From the NCBI GenBank assembly GCA_963842155.1, contig CAWJFP010000038.1:1-64000 (forward strand): a stretch of DNA of 64,000 nucleotides. The letters are read 5' to 3'. Below, one piece after another: positions 9,078 to 17,504 of this stretch. The stretch is from CAWJFP01 sp963842155. GTDB taxonomy: Bacteria; Pseudomonadota; Alphaproteobacteria; JACZXZ01. Below the pieces are notes generated by a model. It searched no databases and was not told the DNA's origin. It was given only the letters and a program-made list of their open reading frames with translations. The first letter of the stretch is position 1, and each line of letters begins with the position of its first letter. The position numbers and the translations under genes were made by a program.

Positions 9078-12000
9078 TCAGCTGCAGCCGCTCGTGGCGC
9101 CACAGGTGTCGCACTTGAGGCAGGTGCCATTGCGCACCAGCGTAAAGTTGCCGCATTCGCCACAAGCGTCGCCCTCGTAGCCCTTGAGGCGGGCCTCGCG
9201 GATCTGCGAGAGGCGGCTGTCGGTCGCTTGGGCGACCACGGCACTGACGGCGGCGGCAGTTGCGGCGCCGCCGTGCAGGGCATGGGCAGTCGCGCCCGAG
9301 ATGGCGTCGGCGACGGACACGCTCGCGGTGGCCATGGTTGCGTTCGTCTGGGTCATCGCGGTGGGGCCGTTGCCGGCGGGCCGGCTGCCCGAGATCACTT
9401 GAAGCCTAGTCAGGTTGCCGCGCGCGTAGCCGTTGGAGGCCGCGCGCGCCACCACGCCGAGCGCCTCGGCCGCCGGACGGCCAAGCTCGCCCTCGCCCGA
9501 GCCGCGCCCGAGCGTATCGGGCATGAGGTCCTGCGGCTCGGCATGGGCGAGATCGTGGCGGCCGAGATAGGAGATGGCGAGCTCGCGGAAGATGTAGTCG
9601 ACCATCGAGGTTGCCATCTTGATGGCGTCGTTGCCCTCGACCATGCCGGCGGGCTCGAAGCGGGTGAAGGTGAAGCTCTCGACGAACTCCTCGAGCGGCA
9701 CGCCATATTGCAGCCCGATCGAGATGGCGATGGCGAAGTTGTTCATCAGGCTGCGGAAGGCGGAGCCTTCCTTATGGAGGTCGACGAAGACCTCGGCCAG
9801 GCTGCCATCCTCGTACTCGCCCGTGCGCAGATAGACCTTGTGGCCGCCGATCATGGCCTTCTGGGTATAGCCCTTGCGGCGCTGCGGCGGCCGCCGGCGC
9901 TCGGCGCGATGCTCGACAACGCGCTCCACCACGCGCTCGATGACCCGCTCCGAGAGCAGCACGGCACGCTCGGCCGCCGGCGCCTCGATCAGCTCCTCGG
10001 CCAGGTCCTGCCCGTCGAGGAGGGAGGCCGAGAGCGGCTGCGAGAGCTTGGAGCCGTCGCGATAGAGCGCGTTCGCCTTGAGGCCGAGCCGCCAGGACAG
10101 CATGTAGGCGTCCTTGCAGGCCTCGACCGCGGCGCTGTTCGGCATGTTGATGGTCTTGGAGATGGCGCCGGAGACGAAGGGCTGCGCCGCCGCCATCATG
10201 CGGATATGGGATTCGGTCGAGAGGCAGCGCGTGCCGGTGCGCCCGCAGGGGCTCGCGCAGTCGAACACCGCAAGATGCTCCGCCTTGAGCTGCGGCGCGC
10301 CCTCGAGCGTCATGGCGCCGCAGCAGAAGCTGTTGGCGGCCTCGATGTCCTCCTTGGCGAAGCCGAGCGCGGCGAGCATGTCGAGGCTCGCATCCTCGAG
10401 CTGCTCCTTGGAGAGCCCGAGCACGCTTCTGCAGAAATCCTCGCCGAGCGCCCATTTGTTGAAGGCGAAACGGATGTCGAAGGCGGAAACAAGCGTCTGC
10501 TCGATCGCCTCGATGGCACTCCGGGTGAAGCCCTTGGCCCTGAGGCTGTCATGGTTGACGCCAGGCGCGCCCTCGAGCGTGCCGTGGCCGACGGCATGGA
10601 GCACGACGGCCTCGATCTCGCTTTCGCCGTAGCCGAGCGTGCGCAGCGCCAGCGGCACGGTGCGGTTGATGATCTTGAAATAGCCGCCGCCCGCCAGCTT
10701 CTTGAACTTGACCAGCGCGAAGTCGGGCTCGATGCCGGTCGTGTCGCAATCCATCACCAGCCCGATGGTGCCGGTGGGCGCGATCACGGTGGCTTGCGCG
10801 TTGCGGAAGCCATGGGCTTCGCCAAGGGCGAGCGCCTCGTCCCAGGCCTGCGCGGCGGCCGCTGCGAGCGCTGCGTCGGGGCACTCGGCGGCGACGAGCG
10901 GCACGGGCGCGATCGAGAGCCCCTCATAGCCATCGGCCGCGCCATGGGCGGCGCGACGATGGTTGCGCATGACGCGCAGCATGGCGGCGCGGTTGAGCTC
11001 GTAGCCGGGGAAAGGCCCAAGCTCCTCCGCCATCTCGGCCGAGGTACGGTAGGCGACGCCGGTCATGAGCGCGGTGATGGACGCGCACATGGCGCGTCCG
11101 GCCTCGCCGTCGTACGGCAGGCCGAGCGACATGAGAAGCGCGCCCAGATTGGCATAACCGAGGCCCAAGGTGCGGAACTCGTAGGACAGCTCGGCGATGC
11201 GGCGCGACGGGAATTGCGCCATCAGTACCGCGATCTCGAGCGCGATCGTCCAGAGCCGCACCGCATGCTCGAAGCGCGCGTTATCGAACTTGCCGTCCTC
11301 GCGCCGGAAGCTCATCAGATTGAGCGAGGCGAGATTGCAGGCCGTGTCGTCGAGGAACATGTATTCCGAGCAGGGGTTCGACGCGTTGATGCGGCCGCTC
11401 TCCGGACAGGTGTGCCATTCGTTGATGGTGCTGTCGAACTGCACGCCGGGATCGGCCGAGGCCCAGGCGGCGTAGGCGATCTGATCCCAGAGGGCGCGGG
11501 CGCGCAGCGTCTTCGCCACCTTGCCGCTGGTGCGCCAGGTGAGGTGCCACTCGCCGTCCTCGTTGACCGCGTCGAGGAAGCGGTTGGGAACGCGCACGGA
11601 ATTGTTCGAATTTTGCCCCGATACGGTGAGATAGGCCTCGGAATCCCAGTCCGTGTCGTAGGTGCGGAACTGGATCTCCTTGAAGCCCTGCTCGGCGAGC
11701 TGGATGACGCGCTGGATGTAGTTCTCGGAGATCATCGCCTTGCGCGCGGCGACGACGGCGCGGCGCAACGCCGGGTTCTGCTTGGGATCGAAGCAGGCCC
11801 GGCCCTCGCCGACGCAGGCGTGACAGGCGCGCATCACCTCGTTGAGATGCTTCTGCGCGAGCTTGGAGCCGGCGACGAGCGCCGCCACCTTCTGCTCCTC
11901 GATCACCTTCCAGTTGACGTATTCCTCGATGTCGGGATGGTCGAGATCGACCGTCACCATCTTGGCGGCGCGGCGCGTGGTGCCGCCCGACTTGATGGCG

Positions 12001-12797
12001 CCGGCCGCGCGGTCGCCGATCTTGAGGAAGCTCATCATGCCCGAGGAGCGGCCGCCGCCCGAGAGCCGCTCGCCGTCGCCGCGGAGCCGCGAGAAATTGG
12101 TCCCCGAGCCGGAGCCGTATTTGAACAGGCGCGCCTCGCGCACCCAGAGATCCATGATGCCGCCTTCGTTCACCAGATCGTCGCCCACGCTTTGGATGAA
12201 GCAGGCATGCGGCTGCGGATGCTCGTAGGCGGATTCCGAGCGCACCGCCTTGCCGCTCTCGAAATCGACGTAGAAATGGCCTTGCGAGGGCCCGTCGATG
12301 CCATAGGCCCAATGTAGGCCGGTATTGAACCATTGCGGGGAGTTGGGCGCGCCCATCTGGCTCGCCAGCATGAAGCGCATCTCGTCGAAATAGGCGCGCG
12401 CGTCTGCCTCGCCGTCGAAATAGCCGCTCTTCCAGCCCCAATAGGTCCAGGTTCCAGCCAGCCGATCGAAGACCTGGCGCGCGTCGTCCTCGCCCTTCTG
12501 GCGCTCGGCGGGGGGCAGTGCGGCGAGCGCCGCCTCGTCGGCGGTTTTCCGCCAGAGCCAGGAGGGGACGCGCTCCTCCTCGACCGGCTTGAGCCGCGCG
12601 GGCAGCCCGGCCTTGCGGAAATATTTCTGCGCCAGCACGTCGGAGGCGACCTGCGACCAGCTCGCCGGCACGGCGATGTCGTCGAGTTGAAAGACGACCG
12701 AGCCGTCCGGATTGCGGATCTCGCTCGCCGTCCGGCGGAACTCGATGCCGTCATAGGGCGACCTGCCCGCTTCGGTGTAGAGCCGCGGAATGCGCAT
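9078..12797 (-). CDS. nrdJ: Vitamin B12-dependent (class II) ribonucleotide reductase
   Basis: 1239 aa from ATG 12797 (MRIPRLYTEAG), preceded by GGGGAGAGGGGA. Makes deoxyribonucleotides with adenosylcobalamin, independent of oxygen. Order of features: N-terminal substrate/allosteric region, the large barrel with NPCSEYMFLDDTACNLASLNL-type active-site elements and FCCGAMT, an Arg/Glu-rich linker (ERVIERVVERVVEHR), and a C-terminal region ending in a Cys4 zinc-ribbon-like tail (CGECGNF...CLKCDTCG...) that holds the redox cysteines regenerating the active site. Length matches the long alphaproteobacterial form. It is monocistronic with its own terminator. The upstream region has three CTATA-centred palindromes that could be operators. 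Confidence 0.97.
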   Translation of the reverse strand: MRIPRLYTEAGRSPYDGIEFRRTASEIRNPDGSVVFQLDDIAVPASWSQVASDVLAQKYFRKAGLPARLKPVEEERVPSWLWRKTADEAALAALPPAERQKGEDDARQVFDRLAGTWTYWGWKSGYFDGEADARAYFDEMRFMLASQMGAPNSPQWFNTGLHWAYGIDGPSQGHFYVDFESGKAVRSESAYEHPQPHACFIQSVGDDLVNEGGIMDLWVREARLFKYGSGSGTNFSRLRGDGERLSGGGRSSGMMSFLKIGDRAAGAIKSGGTTRRAAKMVTVDLDHPDIEEYVNWKVIEEQKVAALVAGSKLAQKHLNEVMRACHACVGEGRACFDPKQNPALRRAVVAARKAMISENYIQRVIQLAEQGFKEIQFRTYDTDWDSEAYLTVSGQNSNNSVRVPNRFLDAVNEDGEWHLTWRTSGKVAKTLRARALWDQIAYAAWASADPGVQFDSTINEWHTCPESGRINASNPCSEYMFLDDTACNLASLNLMSFRREDGKFDNARFEHAVRLWTIALEIAVLMAQFPSRRIAELSYEFRTLGLGYANLGALLMSLGLPYDGEAGRAMCASITALMTGVAYRTSAEMAEELGPFPGYELNRAAMLRVMRNHRRAAHGAADGYEGLSIAPVPLVAAECPDAALAAAAAQAWDEALALGEAHGFRNAQATVIAPTGTIGLVMDCDTTGIEPDFALVKFKKLAGGGYFKIINRTVPLALRTLGYGESEIEAVVLHAVGHGTLEGAPGVNHDSLRAKGFTRSAIEAIEQTLVSAFDIRFAFNKWALGEDFCRSVLGLSKEQLEDASLDMLAALGFAKEDIEAANSFCCGAMTLEGAPQLKAEHLAVFDCASPCGRTGTRCLSTESHIRMMAAAQPFVSGAISKTINMPNSAAVEACKDAYMLSWRLGLKANALYRDGSKLSQPLSASLLDGQDLAEELIEAPAAERAVLLSERVIERVVERVVEHRAERRRPPQRRKGYTQKAMIGGHKVYLRTGEYEDGSLAEVFVDLHKEGSAFRSLMNNFAIAISIGLQYGVPLEEFVESFTFTRFEPAGMVEGNDAIKMATSMVDYIFRELAISYLGRHDLAHAEPQDLMPDTLGRGSGEGELGRPAAEALGVVARAASNGYARGNLTRLQVISGSRPAGNGPTAMTQTNATMATASVSVADAISGATAHALHGGAATAAAVSAVVAQATDSRLSQIREARLKGYEGDACGECGNFTLVRNGTCLKCDTCGATSGCS

Positions 12798-13331
12798 TCC
12801 CCTCTCCCCTTGGTGCCTTGTGCGTTTCTGAGCCGCCAATCCTTGTCGGATTTCCCGATTCGGGTCGGTCGCCCTGCCTCGCCCAGACGTCGCGGCCCCC
12901 TACCGCCTATAGCGGTATCGACGCATCGAGCCACTAAATACTGCCCAGATTGGAAAGGGAAAGCAATAAAAATCTTTTGTGACTATAGTCGTCACGCGAT
13001 AAGGGCAAAGAAAGATTAACGATTTGCTTGAGGGCGACGCGGTATTATCTATAATAATACCACATCGCAATTCATCTGACCCTTCAGATGATTTGCGGGA
13101 TGTGAGCGGCTTGCGCTCAGTTCTTTATCGGGTCTTGCTGGTCTTTGCTCGATCCGCGACGCGTCTCTTATCGAGCCAGGGCACGCAGAGTACCTCCGCT
13201 CGGTGGCTGCGTCAACAAGATGTTGGGGCGCTCGCGCGTTTGGCCGCAAGATATGGCAGGGGGTAAGGCTTGTCATCGATCCGTCGCCCAAGGGAGGTTA
13301 GGCTTGCGGGCGGCGGCAGGGGAGGGCGCCG
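12798..13331. promoter_or_regulatory. Intergenic control region between nrdJ and metallophosphoesterase gene
   Basis: AT-rich for this genome, no gene seen. It holds TACCGC-CTATA-GCGGTA (12901-12917), the perfect palindrome GACTATAGTC (12981-12990), GGTATTAT-CTATA-ATAATACC (13041-13061) and CATCTGA-CCCT-TCAGATG (13073-13090). The first three are candidate operators for the divergent promoters; which regulator binds is unknown (NrdR is a natural candidate for nrdJ, but its consensus is not clearly matched). Confidence 0.5.
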
Positions 13332-14636
13332 ATGAGCGGGCAGGAAAGCGCGGAAGCGAATCACGCAAGGCGCGTCACGTGCCACGCCGCAGCGGCGCTC
13401 TCGGTGACGCTCGGCGTAATTCTCGCCATGCCGCGCGCGGCCGATGCCGGCGCCCTCGCCCAATGGCTGCAATATACCGCCAGCGGCGCGCTCGAGGCGC
13501 GGCTTGCGACGGACGAAGCACACTGCCCCGGCATCACGGTCGACGGGCGGACCTCGCCGATGGCCGAGCGCGCGGCGCCCGACCCGGCCTTCGCGGTGCG
13601 CATCTGCGCGACGACGCTGCCGCCCGGGCTGCGGGAGGCGAGCATCGGCGGCGCGGCCTTGCCGTTGCCGCATGGCGCGCCGCAGCGCATCCTCGTGGTG
13701 GGCGACACCGGCTGCAGGGTCAAGGAGATGATTCTGCCGCTCATCCAGGCCTGCAACGATCCCGCCGCCTGGCCTTGGCCGCAAGTCGCGCGGATCGCGG
13801 CCGGCCTCAAGCCCGACCTCGTCCTCCATGTCGGCGATTATTATTATCGCGAGAATGCCTGCCCGCCCGGCTACGCCGGTTGCGCCGGCAGCCCCTCGGG
13901 CGACAAATGGCCGACTTGGAACGCCGATTTCTTCGCGCCCGCGCGGCCGCTGCTCGCAGAGGCGCCTTGGGTCGTGGTGCGCGGCAATCACGAGGATTGC
14001 CGGCGCGGCGGGGCGGGCTGGACGCGCCTTCTCGATCCCGCGCCTTTCGACCCCGCCGAACCCTGCATCGAGCATGATCCGCTCTATGTCGTGCCGCTTG
14101 GCGGACTCAGCCTCGCCATCCTCGATTCGGCGATTGCGCCGGATCCGAGCGTCGATCCGCGGCTGGTGCCGCTCTATCGCGCGGAATTCGCATCGCTCGC
14201 GACCTTGCAGGGACCGGCCTGGCTCGTCTCCCACCGCCCGCTCTATGGCGTGGTGAGGGTGCTCGAAAGCGGTCGCGCACTCGGCGGCAACGCGACGCTC
14301 GACGCCGCGCTCGGCGACAAGCTGCCGCCTGCGGTCGAGCTGCTGCTTGCCGGTCATATCCATGTGCTGGAGGTGGCGAATTTCGCCGGCGCCACGCCGC
14401 CGCAGCTGATCGTCGGCTTCAGCGGCGATGCGCTCGACAAGGAGGCGCCGGCGGAGCTTACCGGCCTCGAGGTCGGCGGCCAGCGCATCGCGCAAGGCTT
14501 CAGCATAGGGGGCTTCGGCTTCGTGCTGCTCGAGCGCGAGGGCGCCCGCTGGGACGTGCTCATCCACGACGAGGCGGGCAAGCTCCTGCGCCGCTGCCGG
14601 CTCGAGGGCCGGCGCCTCGATTGCGCTGGCGGCTGA
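13332..14636 (+). CDS. Secreted calcineurin-like metallophosphoesterase
   Basis: 434 aa with a signal peptide (AALSVTLGVILAMPRAADA). The dimetal phosphoesterase motifs occur in order: GDTG (about 126), GDYYYRE (about 173), GNHE (about 220) and GHIH (about 340), with an extra SHRP before the last. The long insertion with paired cysteines (ENACPPGYAGCAG) suggests a disulfide-stabilised periplasmic enzyme. Substrate (phosphomonoester, diester, nucleotide or phytate-like) is unknown. No partner genes; the next gene is convergent. Confidence 0.88.
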   Translation: MSGQESAEANHARRVTCHAAAALSVTLGVILAMPRAADAGALAQWLQYTASGALEARLATDEAHCPGITVDGRTSPMAERAAPDPAFAVRICATTLPPGLREASIGGAALPLPHGAPQRILVVGDTGCRVKEMILPLIQACNDPAAWPWPQVARIAAGLKPDLVLHVGDYYYRENACPPGYAGCAGSPSGDKWPTWNADFFAPARPLLAEAPWVVVRGNHEDCRRGGAGWTRLLDPAPFDPAEPCIEHDPLYVVPLGGLSLAILDSAIAPDPSVDPRLVPLYRAEFASLATLQGPAWLVSHRPLYGVVRVLESGRALGGNATLDAALGDKLPPAVELLLAGHIHVLEVANFAGATPPQLIVGFSGDALDKEAPAELTGLEVGGQRIAQGFSIGGFGFVLLEREGARWDVLIHDEAGKLLRRCRLEGRRLDCAGG

Positions 14637-14639
14637 GGC

Positions 14640-14659
14640 AGCGAGGCCTAAGCCTCGCT
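14640..14659. terminator. Bidirectional hairpin between convergent genes
   Basis: AGCGAGGC-ctaa-GCCTCGCT, perfect 8-bp stem, midway between the two convergent stops (14636 and 14689). No U-tract. Confidence 0.5.
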
Positions 14660-14688
14660 CACCGGCCTGGGCCGTGCGAGCCCGTCTG

Positions 14689-15099
14689 CTACTGCATCGG
14701 CCAATAGAAGGATTGCACGACCGCGCCGGCCGCGGGCACATTGACGGTCACCGTCTTTGGCATGCCGGCGGCTTCGGCCACGACCTTGTATTGGCCCGGC
14801 TTGACACGGGCGTAGAAATAGGGGCCTTCGGACACGGCCTGGAGCAGCGGGTTGCCGGCCTGGTCCATGATCGTCACCTTGACCTCGGCGTAATATTGAC
14901 CCGAGCCGTTCGAGGCGAACAGGAGGCGCAGATTGTAGTTGCTTTGCACCGACTTGATGGCATTCACGCCGTCGATGCCGATACCGCCGCTCACATAGGC
15001 GATGCCGTTCTGCTCCTGCGGCTGCAGCTCCTGGGCACGCGCCGGAAGCGCCAGGGCGGAAAGCAGCAAGAAGGGCAGCAGGAATTTCCAGTAGGCCAT
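14689..15099 (-). CDS. Secreted hypothetical protein with carboxypeptidase-regulatory-like fold
   Basis: 136 aa from ATG 15099, chosen for GGAGG 6 nt upstream; an in-frame start seven codons earlier is less well placed. A clear signal peptide (KFLLPFLLLSALALPARAQ) is followed by one beta-rich domain. The stretch KVTIMDQAGNPLLQAVSEGPYFYARVKPGQYKVVAEAAGM looks like the beta-sandwich found in carboxypeptidase-regulatory-like/TonB-plug-associated domains. Likely periplasmic. Function unknown; no operon partner. Confidence 0.7.
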   Translation of the reverse strand: MAYWKFLLPFLLLSALALPARAQELQPQEQNGIAYVSGGIGIDGVNAIKSVQSNYNLRLLFASNGSGQYYAEVKVTIMDQAGNPLLQAVSEGPYFYARVKPGQYKVVAEAAGMPKTVTVNVPAAGAVVQSFYWPMQ

Positions 15100-15230
15100 G
15101 TCATTCCTCCGGTTTTCCAATGCAATCGCGCATGGGAGGGTCTTCTTAAGCCCGCAATCGCCGATGGCCTCTCGTGCGGGCGGTTCACCATGCGGAGATG
15201 GGCTATATGACTGACATTTTCAAGGAATAA

Positions 15231-15596
15231 TTATTCCCGCGAGCGCGCCGGATTCTGCGACCGGACATGCAATGTCTCTACGCCTTCGGAATTGTAGCTT
15301 TCGAGGGCATTCCGTAACGCCGCAATCTCCCCCTGGAGCCGCCGAAGATCATCGACCGTCAACCCCGAGGCCGCAAGAATGCAGGCCGGAATCTCCAGCG
15401 CCTCCCTCCGGAGCGCTCGCCCCTTGTCGATCAAGCGCACCCGCACTTGGTGTTCGTCGAGCGGATCGCGCGTCCGCTTGATGTGCTTCACTTTCTCCAG
15501 CCGCTTGAGCAGCGGCGTGAGCGTGCTCGATTCGAGCGACAATTTCTCGCCCAGGCTGCGGGCTGCGCGAGAGCCTCCGCCGGGCGCTTCCGCCAC
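15231..15596 (-). pseudogene. OhrR/MarR-family regulator remnant, N-terminus missing
   Basis: 121 aa that match only the latter two-thirds of an OhrR-type MarR regulator: the winged helix (LGEKLSLESSTLTPLLKRLE, wing RTRDPLDEHQVRVRLIDKG) and the C-terminal dimer helix. The first ~60 residues, which carry the peroxide-sensing Cys and the first dimer helices, are absent. The gene starts 46 nt after the stop of the histidine kinase on the same strand. It looks like a truncated leftover; a shortened DNA-binding protein remains possible. Confidence 0.6.
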
Positions 15597-15642
15597 ATGC
15601 CAAGAGTGGGTCGCGGCTCGATCCCGGAAGGGGCGAGGGGAT

Positions 15643-17169
15643 TTAGCTCGCTAAACGCTCGCTCGGAAAGCTGACCGTGATCGCGGTGCCGCGGCCCGGC
15701 CTGCTCACGATGTCCATGCGGCCGCCATGGAGCTCGACCAGGCGCTTGGCGAGCGGCAGGCCGAGGCCGGCCCCCTCGCGGCCCCTGCGGAAGCCGTTCT
15801 CGACCTGCTCGAAGGGCACGAGGGCGCGCGCGATGTCCTCCTCGGTCATGCCGACGCCGGTGTCGCTCACGGTGATCGCGAGCTCGCGTTCCGCCGTGAA
15901 GGTGGCGGTCACGGTGACGCGGCCGTTCGCGGGGGTGAACTTGACCGCGTTGGTGAGCAGGTTGAGCAGAATCTGCTGCAGCCGCGTCTCGTCCGCGCGG
16001 ATCGCCGGCAGGTCGTCTGGCAGGTGGGTGACGACGGCGACGCGCGCCTCCTCCGCCCGGCGGCGCACCAGCGGCAGGCAGGAATGGATCGTCGGCGTCA
16101 CGTCGATCACCTCCTCGCGGAGCTGGAACTTGCCCGCCTCGATCTTCGACATGTCGAGGATGTCCTCGACCAGCTTGAGGAGATGCTGGCCCGACTTGTT
16201 GATGTCCTCGGCATATTCGTGATAGCGCGCGACCCCCGCCGTCCCGAGCATCTCGTTGGCGATCACCTCGGAGAAGCCGAGGATGGCATTGAGCGGCGTC
16301 CGGAACTCGTGGCTCATATTGGCGAGGAACTGGCTTTTCGCCGCGTTCGCCGCCTCGGCATCGCGCTTGGCGCGCGAGAGATGCTCGGCGGCGAGCACCG
16401 CCGCGGTCACGTCGCGGCCGCTGCCGCGATAGCCTTTGAAGCGGCCGTCCGCGCCATAGACCGGCTTGCCGCTCACCGAGAGATAGACAATCGCGCCGTT
16501 CGCCCGCGCGATCTTGTAGACCAGGTCGCGGAACGGCTCGCGCCGCTCGAGCGCCTCGATGTGGACGCGCCATTTCTCCCGCTCGGTCTCATAGTCGAGC
16601 GCCACGTCCCAGCGGCGCTTGCCGAGCCAGCGGAAGGCCGTGACCGAGCGCTCGGCCGTATAGACCGAATGCTTTGCGAAGCGATGCTCCTGGTCGGTCT
16701 CCCAATACCAGTCCGAGGCGGTATCGGCGAAATCGCGGAAGCGCTGCTCGCTCTCGCGGAGCGCCTCCTCGAAGCGTTTCTGCTCGGTGATGTCGCTGAT
16801 CGAGCCTGCCATGCGATAGACCCGGCCGCGCGCATCGCGTCGGGCGATCGCTCGGTCGAGCACCCAGCGATGGCCGCCATCGATATGCAGCACACGGTAT
16901 TCCAGCCGGAAATGGGCCTCCTCGCCCTTGAGCAGCCCGCGCACCGACTCGCGATAGGCCGCGCGATCGTCGGGGTGGATCACCTGCGGCCACTCGCGCG
17001 CCGTCGACACCATGTCGACCGGCTCGAGCCCGAGAATCTCCTGGATCCGGTGCGAGCGGAACACCCGGTCGGACTGAGCATCCCAGTCCCACAGGCCGTC
17101 ATTGGCGCCCTCGATGGCGAGGGCGTAGGGATTTTCCTCCCGCGCCGCCGTGGGTTCCTCGCGCCTCAT
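15643..17169 (-). CDS. Two-PAS-domain sensor histidine kinase
   Basis: 508 aa from ATG 17169 (MRREEPTAAREENPYALA); the frame stays open far upstream but that part is low-complexity and overlaps the divergent MsbA-like promoter region. No TM segment, so probably cytosolic. Order: PAS-PAC 1 (ANDGLWDWDAQSDRVFRS ... AGSISDITEQK), PAS-PAC 2 (FADTASDWYWETDQE ... GSGRDVTAAV), HisKA with the phospho-His in FLANMSHEFRTPLNAILGFSE, then HATPase with N-box LLTNAVKFTP, G1 DTGVGM and G2 GAGLGL. No receiver gene adjoins it. Signal unknown. The pairing suggests a PAS-sensed redox or small-molecule cue. Confidence 0.92.
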   Translation of the reverse strand: MRREEPTAAREENPYALAIEGANDGLWDWDAQSDRVFRSHRIQEILGLEPVDMVSTAREWPQVIHPDDRAAYRESVRGLLKGEEAHFRLEYRVLHIDGGHRWVLDRAIARRDARGRVYRMAGSISDITEQKRFEEALRESEQRFRDFADTASDWYWETDQEHRFAKHSVYTAERSVTAFRWLGKRRWDVALDYETEREKWRVHIEALERREPFRDLVYKIARANGAIVYLSVSGKPVYGADGRFKGYRGSGRDVTAAVLAAEHLSRAKRDAEAANAAKSQFLANMSHEFRTPLNAILGFSEVIANEMLGTAGVARYHEYAEDINKSGQHLLKLVEDILDMSKIEAGKFQLREEVIDVTPTIHSCLPLVRRRAEEARVAVVTHLPDDLPAIRADETRLQQILLNLLTNAVKFTPANGRVTVTATFTAERELAITVSDTGVGMTEEDIARALVPFEQVENGFRRGREGAGLGLPLAKRLVELHGGRMDIVSRPGRGTAITVSFPSERLAS

Positions 17170-17504
17170 GGCCAGCCGCCCGCGTGCGGGCTCCCGCTCG
17201 CTCTTGAGCGAGCGTGCTTTGCCGGAGAGGTCGGTCGGACGCGACGGCACGGATTTCAAGGCTCGCTCGCCATTTACGCTGATGGGCGGGTAAAAGCTGC
17301 CATGGCGTCTTTGACAATTCGTTAACGACGACCGGCTTTCTCCTTGAAGACGACCGATTTCCGCCGATGCGCGGATGGGATCGGCGCTCGGCCCGCGCCC
17401 CGGCGCCCCGGGCGCGCAGTGGCCGGGCCGCGGCGCCCATGCTATGGTCCCGCCGCCGGCCCGAGCCGCCATGGGGGCCGGCAGAGCGCGGGAGATCCAG
17501 GATT

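Noticed and set aside
9228..12317. Very long open frame (1029 codons) on plus strand opposite nrdJ
   Set aside because: High-GC antisense frame of nrdJ; composition is Arg/Gly/Ala/His-rich and shows no family motif, whereas nrdJ on minus matches a known enzyme throughout.
12798..13331. Cobalamin riboswitch upstream of nrdJ
   Set aside because: No B12-box-like sequence seen; also riboswitches usually repress the B12-independent enzyme, not NrdJ.
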